Part shown: positions 42,490 to 50,359 of the stretch, piece by piece
Layout: each line of letters starts with the position of its first letter
Numbering within the stretch: position 1 is the first letter of the stretch
The notes under the pieces: generated by a model
What the model saw: only the letters and a program-made list of their open reading frames with translations
What the model was told of the DNA's origin: nothing
Database searches by the model: none
Assembly (NCBI RefSeq): GCF_025631005.1
Contig: NZ_JAOTPL010000001.1
Span: forward strand, 283,836-347,835
From: Haoranjiania flava
GTDB taxonomy: Bacteria; Bacteroidota; Bacteroidia; Chitinophagales; Chitinophagaceae
Direction of reading: 5' to 3'
Length of the DNA stretch: 64,000 nt
Made by a program: the position numbers and the translations under genes

Positions 42490-43152
42490 ATGGATTTAAT
42501 CGATTTTATACTGCATATAGATCAGCACCTCAATGATTTTATCATTGCTTACGACAGCTGGATCTACGTGATACTTTTCCTGATTATTTTTGTTGAAACC
42601 GGCGTGGTAGTAATGCCTTTTCTGCCCGGCGACTCCCTGCTGTTTGCCGTGGGCATGTTTGCGGCCCAGGGCTCGCTCAACATATGGATATGCCTGGTGC
42701 TGCTGCTGGCGGCAGCCATTCTTGGTGATGCGTCCAACTACCTTATCGGAAAATATTTAGGGCCCAAAATGCTGAAGCTACGGTGGAGGGGCAAACAGCT
42801 TATCAAGCCGCAATACCTGGACAAAACCCATGAATTTTACGAGAAGCATGGCGCCAAAACTATTGTAATCGCCCGCTTTGTGCCTATTGTGCGCACATTT
42901 GCACCGTTTGTGGCAGGCATCGGGAAAATGAATTACTGGCATTTTCTTTCCTACAATGTTATCGGCGGCGTACTGTGGATCGTAGGCCTTACGCTGGCGG
43001 GTTATTTCCTGGGAAGCATCCCTTTTATCAAAGATAATTTTGAGATTGTGGTGTTCGTGATCATTTTCCTGTCTCTGCTACCTATGCTTTTTGAATACCT
43101 TAAAACTAAAAGGCAGGCTAAGGCCAACAGAGAATTGGAAGCGGGTGATTAA
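42490..43152 (+). CDS. DedA-family membrane protein
   Basis: Integral membrane protein of the DedA/SNARE-associated superfamily, implicated in flipping undecaprenyl phosphate or phospholipids and in membrane homeostasis. Family hallmarks: ETGVVVMPFLPGDSLLFAVG, GDASNYLIGKYLG, the HGAKTIVIARFVPIVRTFAPFVAGIG stretch with its conserved Arg residues, and a final GYFLGSIPF. 220 aa with about five hydrophobic segments. Confidence 0.92.
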   Translation: MDLIDFILHIDQHLNDFIIAYDSWIYVILFLIIFVETGVVVMPFLPGDSLLFAVGMFAAQGSLNIWICLVLLLAAAILGDASNYLIGKYLGPKMLKLRWRGKQLIKPQYLDKTHEFYEKHGAKTIVIARFVPIVRTFAPFVAGIGKMNYWHFLSYNVIGGVLWIVGLTLAGYFLGSIPFIKDNFEIVVFVIIFLSLLPMLFEYLKTKRQAKANRELEAGD

Positions 43153-43481
43153 ATAAAATTGCAGGCTGCCCATTTCGCACCACTATATCCCTATTACTGC
43201 AGAAACCTGGTGTATAACTTCTTTCCAATGCAGCAATTTTTGTCATAGCAATATCCCTGATTGTACTGAATGCTTTCTTTTTGGTTTTTTTAGAATTTCT
43301 TTTCTTTAGGTGTAGGCCATCCGCAAAGGCTGCCTAATTACAATAAACGCTTGCTAAGCATTAGAAAACATTCAGCCATTTTGGCAAGAAAATGCATTAG
43401 CATTATTTTTGAATGTACATTTGCACATTCATTCAAACAAAACAAATAGCTGTTTTGTTTTAAAATATACATATAAATAAT
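43153..43481. other. Leader region upstream of secA
   Basis: AT-rich 329-base gap. Contains the secA promoter box at 43416-43423 and a short inverted repeat, GAATGT...ACATTC, around it. No gene or known regulatory RNA was recognised. Confidence 0.5.
43416..43423 (+). promoter_or_regulatory. -7 promoter box for secA
   Basis: TACATTTG, an exact TAnnTTTG match 58 bases before the secA ATG. Confidence 0.5.
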
Positions 43482-46400
43482 ATGGCGAATTTTTTAAGTA
43501 GGCTGCTCGGCGGAAATAAATCTCAGAAAGATGTAAAGAAGATTGACCCGGTAGTTGCGAAAATAAATGAATTCTTCAATCAATATGCTTCTCTCTCCAA
43601 CGATGAATTAAGAGGTAAGACCGAAGAGTTTAAAGGCAGGATAGCCGGCTACCTGCAGGAAATAAATACTGAAATTGATGCGTTGAAAAACGAAGCCGAA
43701 GCCCTCACTGAAGGCGATATTGCGGGAAGAGATGCGCTCTATCAGAAAGTGGATGAACGCAAGAAAGACAAGGATAAGAAAATAGAAGAGATACTGGAGC
43801 AGTTGCTGCCGGAGGCTTTCGCAGTAGTAAAGGAAACGGCACGCAGGTTTAAATCAAACGAACAGATCGTTGCCAGGGCAACTGATCTCGACAGGGAACT
43901 TGCCATCAGGAAAAAACACATAAACATTGATGGCGACAATGCCATTTACAAAAATTCCTGGGAAGCTGCAGGCAATACCATCACCTGGAACATGGTACAC
44001 TACGACGTGCAGCTGATCGGTGGTATAGTTTTGCACCAGGGAAAAATCGCGGAGATGGCAACGGGTGAAGGTAAAACACTGGTGTCTACCCTGCCCGCTT
44101 ACCTCAATGCACTTGCCGGAGAAGGCGTACACATTGTAACCGTGAACGATTACCTGGCACGAAGAGACGCTGAATGGAACGGTCCCATCTTTGAATGGCT
44201 CGGTTTAAAAGTGGATTGTATTGATAAGCACCAGCCGAACTCGCCTGAAAGAAGAAACGCTTACCTCGCAGATATTACTTACGGTACCAACAACGAATTT
44301 GGGTTCGACTACCTGCGCGATAATATGGTGCATAACATTGATGAAATGGTACAGCGCAAGCACCACTACGCCATGGTGGATGAGGTAGACAGCGTATTGA
44401 TCGACGATGCGCGTACACCGCTGATCATCTCCGGGCCGGTAGGTAAAGACACTTCCACGCAACAATTCTTTGATCTGAAGCCAAGAATTGAAAAACTGGT
44501 AGCAGAGCAGAGAAGAATTACCAACCAGTTCCTGATCGAAGCTAAAAAGAAAATAGCCGAAAACAATACAGACCCTACGGACGGCGGCCTTGCCCTCTTC
44601 CGGTCACACCGCGGCATGCCCAAGAACACAGCCCTCATCAAATTCCTGAGCGAGCCGGGCATGAAACAGGTATTACAAAAAACAGAGAACTACTACCTGG
44701 CAGACCAGCAGAAAGAAATGCCGAAAGCTGATGCCGAATTATACTTTTACATTGAAGAGAAAAATAATTCCGTAGAGCTTACAGACAAAGGCATACAGGC
44801 ATTGACAGGCGCCAGCGAAGACCCCAACTTCTTTGTGCTGCCGGACATAGCTGTAGACCTGGCAAAAATAGAAAATGATGAGAACCGCACGCCAGAACAG
44901 AAATACAACGATAAAGAAGCGCTGATAGATGAATACAGCACCAAGGCAGACCGCATACACACGGTACAGCAGTTGCTGAAAGCCTATACCTTGTTTGTGA
45001 AGGACGATGAGTACATTGTGGTTGACGGGCAGGTAAAGATCGTAGATGAACAGACAGGCCGTATCATGGAAGGCCGCCGCTATTCAGACGGCTTGCACCA
45101 GGCCATAGAAGCAAAGGAAAATGTAAAGATTGAAGCAACCACCCAAACCTACGCTACCGTTACCTTACAGAACTTTTTCCGCATGTATCACAAGCTGGCC
45201 GGTATGACCGGAACGGCAGAAACAGAAGCAGGCGAGTTCTGGGAAATATACAAGCTGGATGTGGTAACCATTCCTACCAACGTGCCCGTGATCCGTATAG
45301 ACCACAACGATATTGTGTATAAGACCAAGCGCGAAAAATACGGCGCTGTCATCAATATGGTTGAAGACCTGCGTGCCAAAGGACGGCCGGTACTGGTGGG
45401 TACTACCTCCGTGGAAGTGAGTGAGCTGCTTTCCCGGATGCTGAAACAAAAACAGATCCCGCACAACGTACTCAACGCAAAGCAGCACGCACGCGAAGCA
45501 CAGGTAGTAGCAGAAGCAGGCCTTTCAGGCGCTGTGACCATTGCTACCAACATGGCAGGCCGTGGTACGGACATTAAACTTACACCGGAGGTAAAAGCTG
45601 CGGGTGGCTTAGCCATCATCGGTACTGAAAGGCACGAATCGCGCCGTGTAGACAGGCAGTTGCGCGGGCGTGCCGGGCGCCAGGGCGACCCCGGGTCTTC
45701 CTTGTTCTACGTGTCGCTTGAAGATGACCTGATGCGCATGTTCGGAAGTGAACGTATTGCTAAGGTCATGGACTTTGCCGGCTTCAAAGAAGGTGAGGAG
45801 ATCCAGAGCCAGATGATCACCAAATCTATTGAACGTGCCCAGAAAAAAGTAGAAGAGAACCACTTCGGCACGCGTAAAAGATTGCTGGAATACGATGATG
45901 TAATGAATAAACAGCGCACGGTAATCTATACCAAACGCAACCATGCATTGTTTGGAGAAAGGCTGGCGCTTGATATTGACAATGCATTCTACGATGTGGC
46001 ATTAAGCGTAGCTTCTAATGCTGCCGACTATGAAACATTTAAACTGGATGCTATACGCAACCTGGGCATAGATACCAAAGTAACCGCTCAGGAACTCGGC
46101 AAGCTCGGCCCTGCCGCCATTGCCGAAAAATTATACAACGAAACTACCGAATCGTACCTGAGGCACAGGGAAGAAATTGCACAGAAAGCATTGCCTGTAT
46201 TCAAAAATATCCGCCAGTTCCAGGGCCAGCACATCCAGAATGTGATTGTACCATTTACTGACGGGAAAAGAGGGCTGCAGGTACTGGCCAACCTGGACAA
46301 AACCATTGCCACCAACGGCAAGGACCTGGTAAACAGCCTTGAGAAAACCATTACACTTGCACTGATCGACGATGCATGGAAAGAGCATTTAAGATCAATG

Positions 46401-46796
46401 GATGATCTGAAACAAAGCGTACAGACCGCTTCTTACGAGCAGAAAGATCCTTTGGTGATCTACAAGCAGGAAGCTTTCGGCCTGTTTGCCCAAATGAATA
46501 CGCAGGTGAGCAAGGATATCGTTTCATTCCTGTTGAATGCCATCATTCCTGTTGAAGAAGAAAATGCACATCTGCAGGAAGGCCATGAGCAAAAGACAGA
46601 CATGAGCAACATGCATTCCAATAAAGCGCAGGTAGATGCTGCCGGAGATGATTATGGTGTAAATGGCAATGATCACTACGATCCCTCAGCAGAACAAAAA
46701 CAAATGCCTGTAGTACGCAGCGAGCCTAAGATCGGCAGAAACGATCCTTGTCCCTGCGGCAGCGGTAAAAAGTTCAAAAACTGTCACGGAAAATAG
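43482..46796 (+). CDS. secA: Preprotein translocase ATPase SecA
   Basis: Motor of the Sec export channel. The DEAD-like NBD1 has MATGEGKTLVSTLPAY (near residue 190) and the MVDEVDSVLIDDARTPLIISG stretch; the preprotein cross-linking and scaffold domains follow. NBD2 has IATNMAGRGTDIKL and ESRRVDRQLRGRAGRQGDPG. The C-terminus ends with the zinc-binding linker CPCGSGKKFKNCHGK, which contacts SecB or the membrane. At 1104 aa it is longer than E. coli SecA, a normal size for Bacteroidota with inserts near residues 330-460. A clear terminator follows. Confidence 0.97.
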   Translation: MANFLSRLLGGNKSQKDVKKIDPVVAKINEFFNQYASLSNDELRGKTEEFKGRIAGYLQEINTEIDALKNEAEALTEGDIAGRDALYQKVDERKKDKDKKIEEILEQLLPEAFAVVKETARRFKSNEQIVARATDLDRELAIRKKHINIDGDNAIYKNSWEAAGNTITWNMVHYDVQLIGGIVLHQGKIAEMATGEGKTLVSTLPAYLNALAGEGVHIVTVNDYLARRDAEWNGPIFEWLGLKVDCIDKHQPNSPERRNAYLADITYGTNNEFGFDYLRDNMVHNIDEMVQRKHHYAMVDEVDSVLIDDARTPLIISGPVGKDTSTQQFFDLKPRIEKLVAEQRRITNQFLIEAKKKIAENNTDPTDGGLALFRSHRGMPKNTALIKFLSEPGMKQVLQKTENYYLADQQKEMPKADAELYFYIEEKNNSVELTDKGIQALTGASEDPNFFVLPDIAVDLAKIENDENRTPEQKYNDKEALIDEYSTKADRIHTVQQLLKAYTLFVKDDEYIVVDGQVKIVDEQTGRIMEGRRYSDGLHQAIEAKENVKIEATTQTYATVTLQNFFRMYHKLAGMTGTAETEAGEFWEIYKLDVVTIPTNVPVIRIDHNDIVYKTKREKYGAVINMVEDLRAKGRPVLVGTTSVEVSELLSRMLKQKQIPHNVLNAKQHAREAQVVAEAGLSGAVTIATNMAGRGTDIKLTPEVKAAGGLAIIGTERHESRRVDRQLRGRAGRQGDPGSSLFYVSLEDDLMRMFGSERIAKVMDFAGFKEGEEIQSQMITKSIERAQKKVEENHFGTRKRLLEYDDVMNKQRTVIYTKRNHALFGERLALDIDNAFYDVALSVASNAADYETFKLDAIRNLGIDTKVTAQELGKLGPAAIAEKLYNETTESYLRHREEIAQKALPVFKNIRQFQGQHIQNVIVPFTDGKRGLQVLANLDKTIATNGKDLVNSLEKTITLALIDDAWKEHLRSMDDLKQSVQTASYEQKDPLVIYKQEAFGLFAQMNTQVSKDIVSFLLNAIIPVEEENAHLQEGHEQKTDMSNMHSNKAQVDAAGDDYGVNGNDHYDPSAEQKQMPVVRSEPKIGRNDPCPCGSGKKFKNCHGK

Positions 46797-46809
46797 TCAA
46801 ACTTAATAA

Positions 46810-46842
46810 TACGGCATCTCCAGTACAGATGCCGTATACTAC
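46810..46842 (+). terminator. Hairpin terminator after secA
   Basis: TACGGCATCT pairs perfectly with AGATGCCGTA over a 7-base loop (46810-46836), followed by a T-rich stretch. Confidence 0.75.
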
Positions 46843-46848
46843 TCTATT

Positions 46849-47256
46849 TTGTTTTCCATACAATATATAAAGCCACGTTGTCTGCGCTTCAGGAAATGGA
46901 GCCGTAAAGCCTATGCCGTATTCAGCAGCATCGGCAGGCACGTAACCATAGGCAGCTTAAAAAGCGTTGTGGCAGATAAGCTTTTAGGTAAACAACAAAA
47001 CTCAAGCCTGCAGTTTGCTTCTGAAGAAAAACAGCAGGATAACAATACCGAACCCAGCTCAGCGCAAGACCCGCCTGATGAACTGCTGTTGCCGGCAATA
47101 TTGCTTGCCGCAACCGTGAACTATACAAACAATTATGGCAGTAATGTAGCATACCATTGCTGTTGCAACAGTGTATTACATTTAGCTGAAAGAAAGTCTT
47201 TAACGACTGCTTTCAGCTTTTTTTATTTACAAATTAAACAGAATCAAATTTCATGA
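46849..47256 (+). CDS. Small leader protein with RKWSRKAYAVF motif, ahead of the BtuB-like receptor
   Basis: A 135-codon ORF, TTG start, whose TGA stop overlaps the receptor ATG (ATGA at 47253-47256). The N-terminal part KPRCLRFRKWSRKAYAVFS plus SIGRHVTIGSLK resembles short hypothetical proteins that I recall upstream of cobalamin-type TonB receptors in Bacteroides and relatives (memory, not a search). The rest is Gln/Glu-rich, then hydrophobic (LLLPAILLAATV), then YHCCCNSV. A terminator-like hairpin (47184-47218) lies within the coding sequence, so translation and transcription of the receptor may be linked. No known function. An alternative reading is an untranslated leader with a chance ORF. 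Confidence 0.5.
   Translation: MFSIQYIKPRCLRFRKWSRKAYAVFSSIGRHVTIGSLKSVVADKLLGKQQNSSLQFASEEKQQDNNTEPSSAQDPPDELLLPAILLAATVNYTNNYGSNVAYHCCCNSVLHLAERKSLTTAFSFFYLQIKQNQIS
47163..47179. promoter_or_regulatory. Partial match to the palindrome near the MerC-like gene
   Basis: TTGCAACAGTGTATTAC shares the left half TTGCAACA and the following N-TGT with the perfect palindrome at 7886-7902; the right half has decayed. It lies about 75 bases before the TonB-dependent receptor, so a shared regulator is conceivable, but the match is weak. Confidence 0.2.
47184..47224 (+). terminator. Terminator-like hairpin inside the leader ORF, upstream of the receptor
   Basis: AGCTGAAAG pairs with CTTTCAGCT, with an inner AGTC/GACT, followed immediately by a run of T. 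It sits 35 bases before the receptor ATG and inside the leader ORF, a position suited to attenuation. Confidence 0.6.
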
Positions 47257-49181
47257 AGAAAAGGTGTTTTACAACATTAGCTTTTGCACAACTTCTATTC
47301 GCCGCACAGTTGGCGAGTGCACAAACCGTTAGCGAAGAAACCTCGTTAGACCCGGTAACCGTTACTTCGTCGCTTATTGAAAAAAGAAGCTCGGAAACAG
47401 GCAGGAACATAACCATTGTAAAAGGAGAGACATTTGCTGAGCTCCCGGTACATTCTGTAGATGAGCTGCTCAAATACGTCCCCGGCATTGAAATACAGGC
47501 GCGCGGCCCGCAGGGATTGCAAAGTGATATCACTATGCGCGGCGGCACATTTCAGCAGGTGCTGGTGATCATAGACGGCATAAGGGTCAATGACCCCAAC
47601 ACAGGCCACTTTTCTTCTTACATACCCATTGTGCCCGCCCAGATAGACAGGATAGAAGTGCTGAAAGGCGCATCATCAGCTATTTACGGGTCAGACGCAG
47701 TGGGCGGCGTTATCAACATCATTACTAAATCTTTCAGCGCTGCAAAGCAACATAAAAATACGTTGCAGGCACAGGTGAGCGCAGGCGAATACAATTACAA
47801 ATCATTGCATGCAGGAGGCTTTTTTCAAAAAAACAACTTTAGCGTAGATGCCGGCGTGCTGACCAATCATTCAGACGGTGTAGCGCAGCGCGGTATACGC
47901 GGCTATTTCCACAACACCTCTGCTTCTGTTGGTCTGAATTACCTCATACATCCATACTTCCACATAGCCTACCGTGCGGCTTACGATAAAAGGGATTTTG
48001 CTGCACAGAATTTCTATACCACGTTTGCATCAGACACTGCGTCTGAAGTAGTAGATTCCTGGTGGCATCAATTGCGAGCAGGCTATGAAAAAGGCAGCTC
48101 CAAACTAACAATTGACGCGGGCTACAAATTTCTGCACGATGAATTTTTATTCACGCCCCATGCTACGCCAAACAACAACAAGTCTACATTGCTGCAGTCG
48201 CAGCTTACCTACCATCAACAGGTTGCTGACGGGTCTGCAATCGTTACAGGGCTTAGCTTTCAGCAAAAATCAATTAATTCAAATGACAGGGGCATGCATA
48301 CCATTAACGTAGCGGCGCCTTTTATTTCGCTGGTACAACACATTGGTGCATACATGATGATACAACCTTCTGCACGCCTGGAGCTGATTGGCAAAAACAA
48401 ACCGGAACTTATTCCCCAGCTCACATTTTCCTACAAACGAAATGGTCTGCAGTTAAGAGCCAGCGGCGGCAAAACCATTCGTGATGCCGACTTTACCGAA
48501 CGATACAACAATTATAATAAAACACAGGTAAAAAGCGGGCGCATAGGCAACCCCGGCCTGCTACCGGAACATGCCTGGAACTACGAAGCTGGGGCAGACT
48601 GGTTTTATAAATCAAAGCTGAAAGTGTCGGGCACCTTCTTCCAGAGGTTTCACACAAAACTCATCGACTGGATCAACACACCGTACACCGACATGCCACG
48701 CAAAGACAACCTGGTAACAAACGGCGTTTATGCACTGGCTAAAAATATTTCGGAGGTAACCACTACCGGCATTGAATCTGACATTCAGTACAACAACCGC
48801 ATCTCCGAAAAACAAAACATGCAGATCAACGCCGGGCTCATATGGCTGTACAGCAAGACCAGCGAGGCACAAACATCTTTTTACATTAATTCACATGCGC
48901 GTTTTATCGGCAACTTTATGGCGCTGTACAATTACGGCCCTGTGGCTTTAAGCCTTACCGGCATATACAAAACCCGGCAGCCACAGGAAGCTTCAGCCAT
49001 CAACGCTTATGTAAGCAAAGATTATTTCCTGTTGAATGCACGCGCATCTTACAGCATATTGCAAAATAAGCTTGCCGCATTTGTACAGGCAGACAATGTG
49101 TTTGACCGTGCTTACAGCGACCTGCTGGGTACGCCCATGCCGGGCAGGTGGCTGCAGGGCGGCATTAGTTTTAAAATGTAA
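47253..49181 (+). CDS. TonB-dependent outer-membrane receptor, BtuB-like
   Basis: Outer-membrane beta-barrel that imports a scarce ligand with energy from TonB-ExbBD. Signal peptide about 1-23 (ending ASAQ). The plug domain (about 35-165) has VDELLKYVPGIEIQARGP, DITMRGGTFQQVLVIIDG and VLKGASSAIYGSDAVGGVINII; the barrel runs to a C-terminal aromatic-type strand ending GGISFKM. At 642 aa it is the size of BtuB-class vitamin B12 receptors and lacks the CarboxypepD_reg domain of SusC proteins. Its ATG overlaps the leader ORF stop. bioB follows 29 bases later. Ligand uncertain: cobalamin, a biotin-related compound or a metal complex. Confidence 0.88.
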   Translation: MKKRCFTTLAFAQLLFAAQLASAQTVSEETSLDPVTVTSSLIEKRSSETGRNITIVKGETFAELPVHSVDELLKYVPGIEIQARGPQGLQSDITMRGGTFQQVLVIIDGIRVNDPNTGHFSSYIPIVPAQIDRIEVLKGASSAIYGSDAVGGVINIITKSFSAAKQHKNTLQAQVSAGEYNYKSLHAGGFFQKNNFSVDAGVLTNHSDGVAQRGIRGYFHNTSASVGLNYLIHPYFHIAYRAAYDKRDFAAQNFYTTFASDTASEVVDSWWHQLRAGYEKGSSKLTIDAGYKFLHDEFLFTPHATPNNNKSTLLQSQLTYHQQVADGSAIVTGLSFQQKSINSNDRGMHTINVAAPFISLVQHIGAYMMIQPSARLELIGKNKPELIPQLTFSYKRNGLQLRASGGKTIRDADFTERYNNYNKTQVKSGRIGNPGLLPEHAWNYEAGADWFYKSKLKVSGTFFQRFHTKLIDWINTPYTDMPRKDNLVTNGVYALAKNISEVTTTGIESDIQYNNRISEKQNMQINAGLIWLYSKTSEAQTSFYINSHARFIGNFMALYNYGPVALSLTGIYKTRQPQEASAINAYVSKDYFLLNARASYSILQNKLAAFVQADNVFDRAYSDLLGTPMPGRWLQGGISFKM

Positions 49182-49210
49182 TAAAGAATTTATAACCGGA
49201 AAAAATAATT

Positions 49211-50185
49211 ATGGAGACATATTCCAAAGAACAGATATCAGCGATCTACTACCGCCCGTTACTGGAGCTGGTGTTTGATGCAGCCGCTGTACACAGAAGC
49301 AATAACGACCACAGGGAAGTGCAGATCAGCAACCTGATCTCGATAAAAACAGGCGGCTGCAAAGAAGACTGTGCTTACTGTCCCCAGGCTGCCAGGTACA
49401 ACACCGGCGTAAACGTGCATGGATTAATGCCACTGGAAACAGTAGTAGCCACCGCTGTGAAAGCTAAACAGGCCGGGGCTTCCAGGCTGTGCATGGGCGC
49501 TGCCTGGCGCGAAGTGAGGAACAACAGGGACTTCGACAAAGTGCTGGAAATGGTAAAGGAAGTAAACAAGCTGGACATGGAAGTTTGCTGCACACTCGGC
49601 ATGCTCACTTACGAGCAGGCCATGCGCCTGAAAGAAGCTGGCTTGTATGCCTACAACCACAACCTCGACACATCTGAAGAGCATTATGAAACCATCATCA
49701 CCACCCGAACATACGAAGACAGGCTAAACACACTGCACAACGTGCGCAAAGCAAACATCACGGTTTGTTCCGGCGGCATTATTGGACTGGGAGAATCTGA
49801 GGATGACAGGATAAGCATGCTGCATGTACTGAGCAACCTGCCTCAACAGCCTGAGTCGGTACCGATCAATGCACTGGTGCCGGTAAAAGGAACACCACTG
49901 GAAAACCAGCCGCGTGTACCGGTATGGGATATGGTGCGCATGATCGCAACGGCACGCATCATTATGCCGAAGACAGTGATACGCCTCTCAGCAGGCAGGC
50001 ATGAAATGTCTATGCCGGAACAGGCATTGTGTTTCCTGGCTGGCGCCAACTCTATATTTGCAGGAGATAAATTGTTAACCACACCCAACCCTGAGTTTGA
50101 CCAGGACAGGATGATGCTGGATATTTTGGGCCTCACACCACGTAAACCTTTCAAAGAAACCAATCAATTAAAACCCGAAGTGTAA
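49211..50185 (+). CDS. bioB: Biotin synthase
   Basis: Radical-SAM enzyme that inserts sulfur into dethiobiotin. The [4Fe-4S] motif is CKEDCAYCPQA (CxxxCxxC, near residues 52-59). Further landmarks are CCTLGML, YNHNLDTSEEHY and GGIIGLGES. The C-terminal region has RLSAGRHEM (conserved Arg of the [2Fe-2S] site) and ANSIFAGDKLLTT. 324 aa is standard. Only this biotin gene is present; bioA/B/D/F are not clustered. It shares a transcript with the TonB receptor by position (29-base gap, no terminator between). Confidence 0.96.
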   Translation: METYSKEQISAIYYRPLLELVFDAAAVHRSNNDHREVQISNLISIKTGGCKEDCAYCPQAARYNTGVNVHGLMPLETVVATAVKAKQAGASRLCMGAAWREVRNNRDFDKVLEMVKEVNKLDMEVCCTLGMLTYEQAMRLKEAGLYAYNHNLDTSEEHYETIITTRTYEDRLNTLHNVRKANITVCSGGIIGLGESEDDRISMLHVLSNLPQQPESVPINALVPVKGTPLENQPRVPVWDMVRMIATARIIMPKTVIRLSAGRHEMSMPEQALCFLAGANSIFAGDKLLTTPNPEFDQDRMMLDILGLTPRKPFKETNQLKPEV

Positions 50186-50190
50186 TAACT

Positions 50191-50212
50191 GCCCGCTGCA
50201 AGGCGGGCCTTT
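50191..50212 (+). terminator. Hairpin after bioB
   Basis: GCCCGC/GCGGGC stem with a 6-base loop followed by CTTTCT. The T-tail is short, so strength is moderate. Confidence 0.6.
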
Positions 50213-50359
50213 CTATAATGGTGATAAGATGTAGTTGAAAAACCTTATTCCCTGCATTATTGCGACCTACAGCAGCAGGATATTGCAATAAAGTCCAATA
50301 CGCTGACTGATAATTTTTAAACCCCGTGATTTGTTGTAAATTGTGCTTCTTTTTGAAGT

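Noticed and set aside
46840..47252. Cobalamin riboswitch upstream of the BtuB-like receptor
   Set aside because: The conserved boxes (GCCACTG and the AACTGTAA/GGTGAAAAT-type segments) are not found on the plus strand in the leader.
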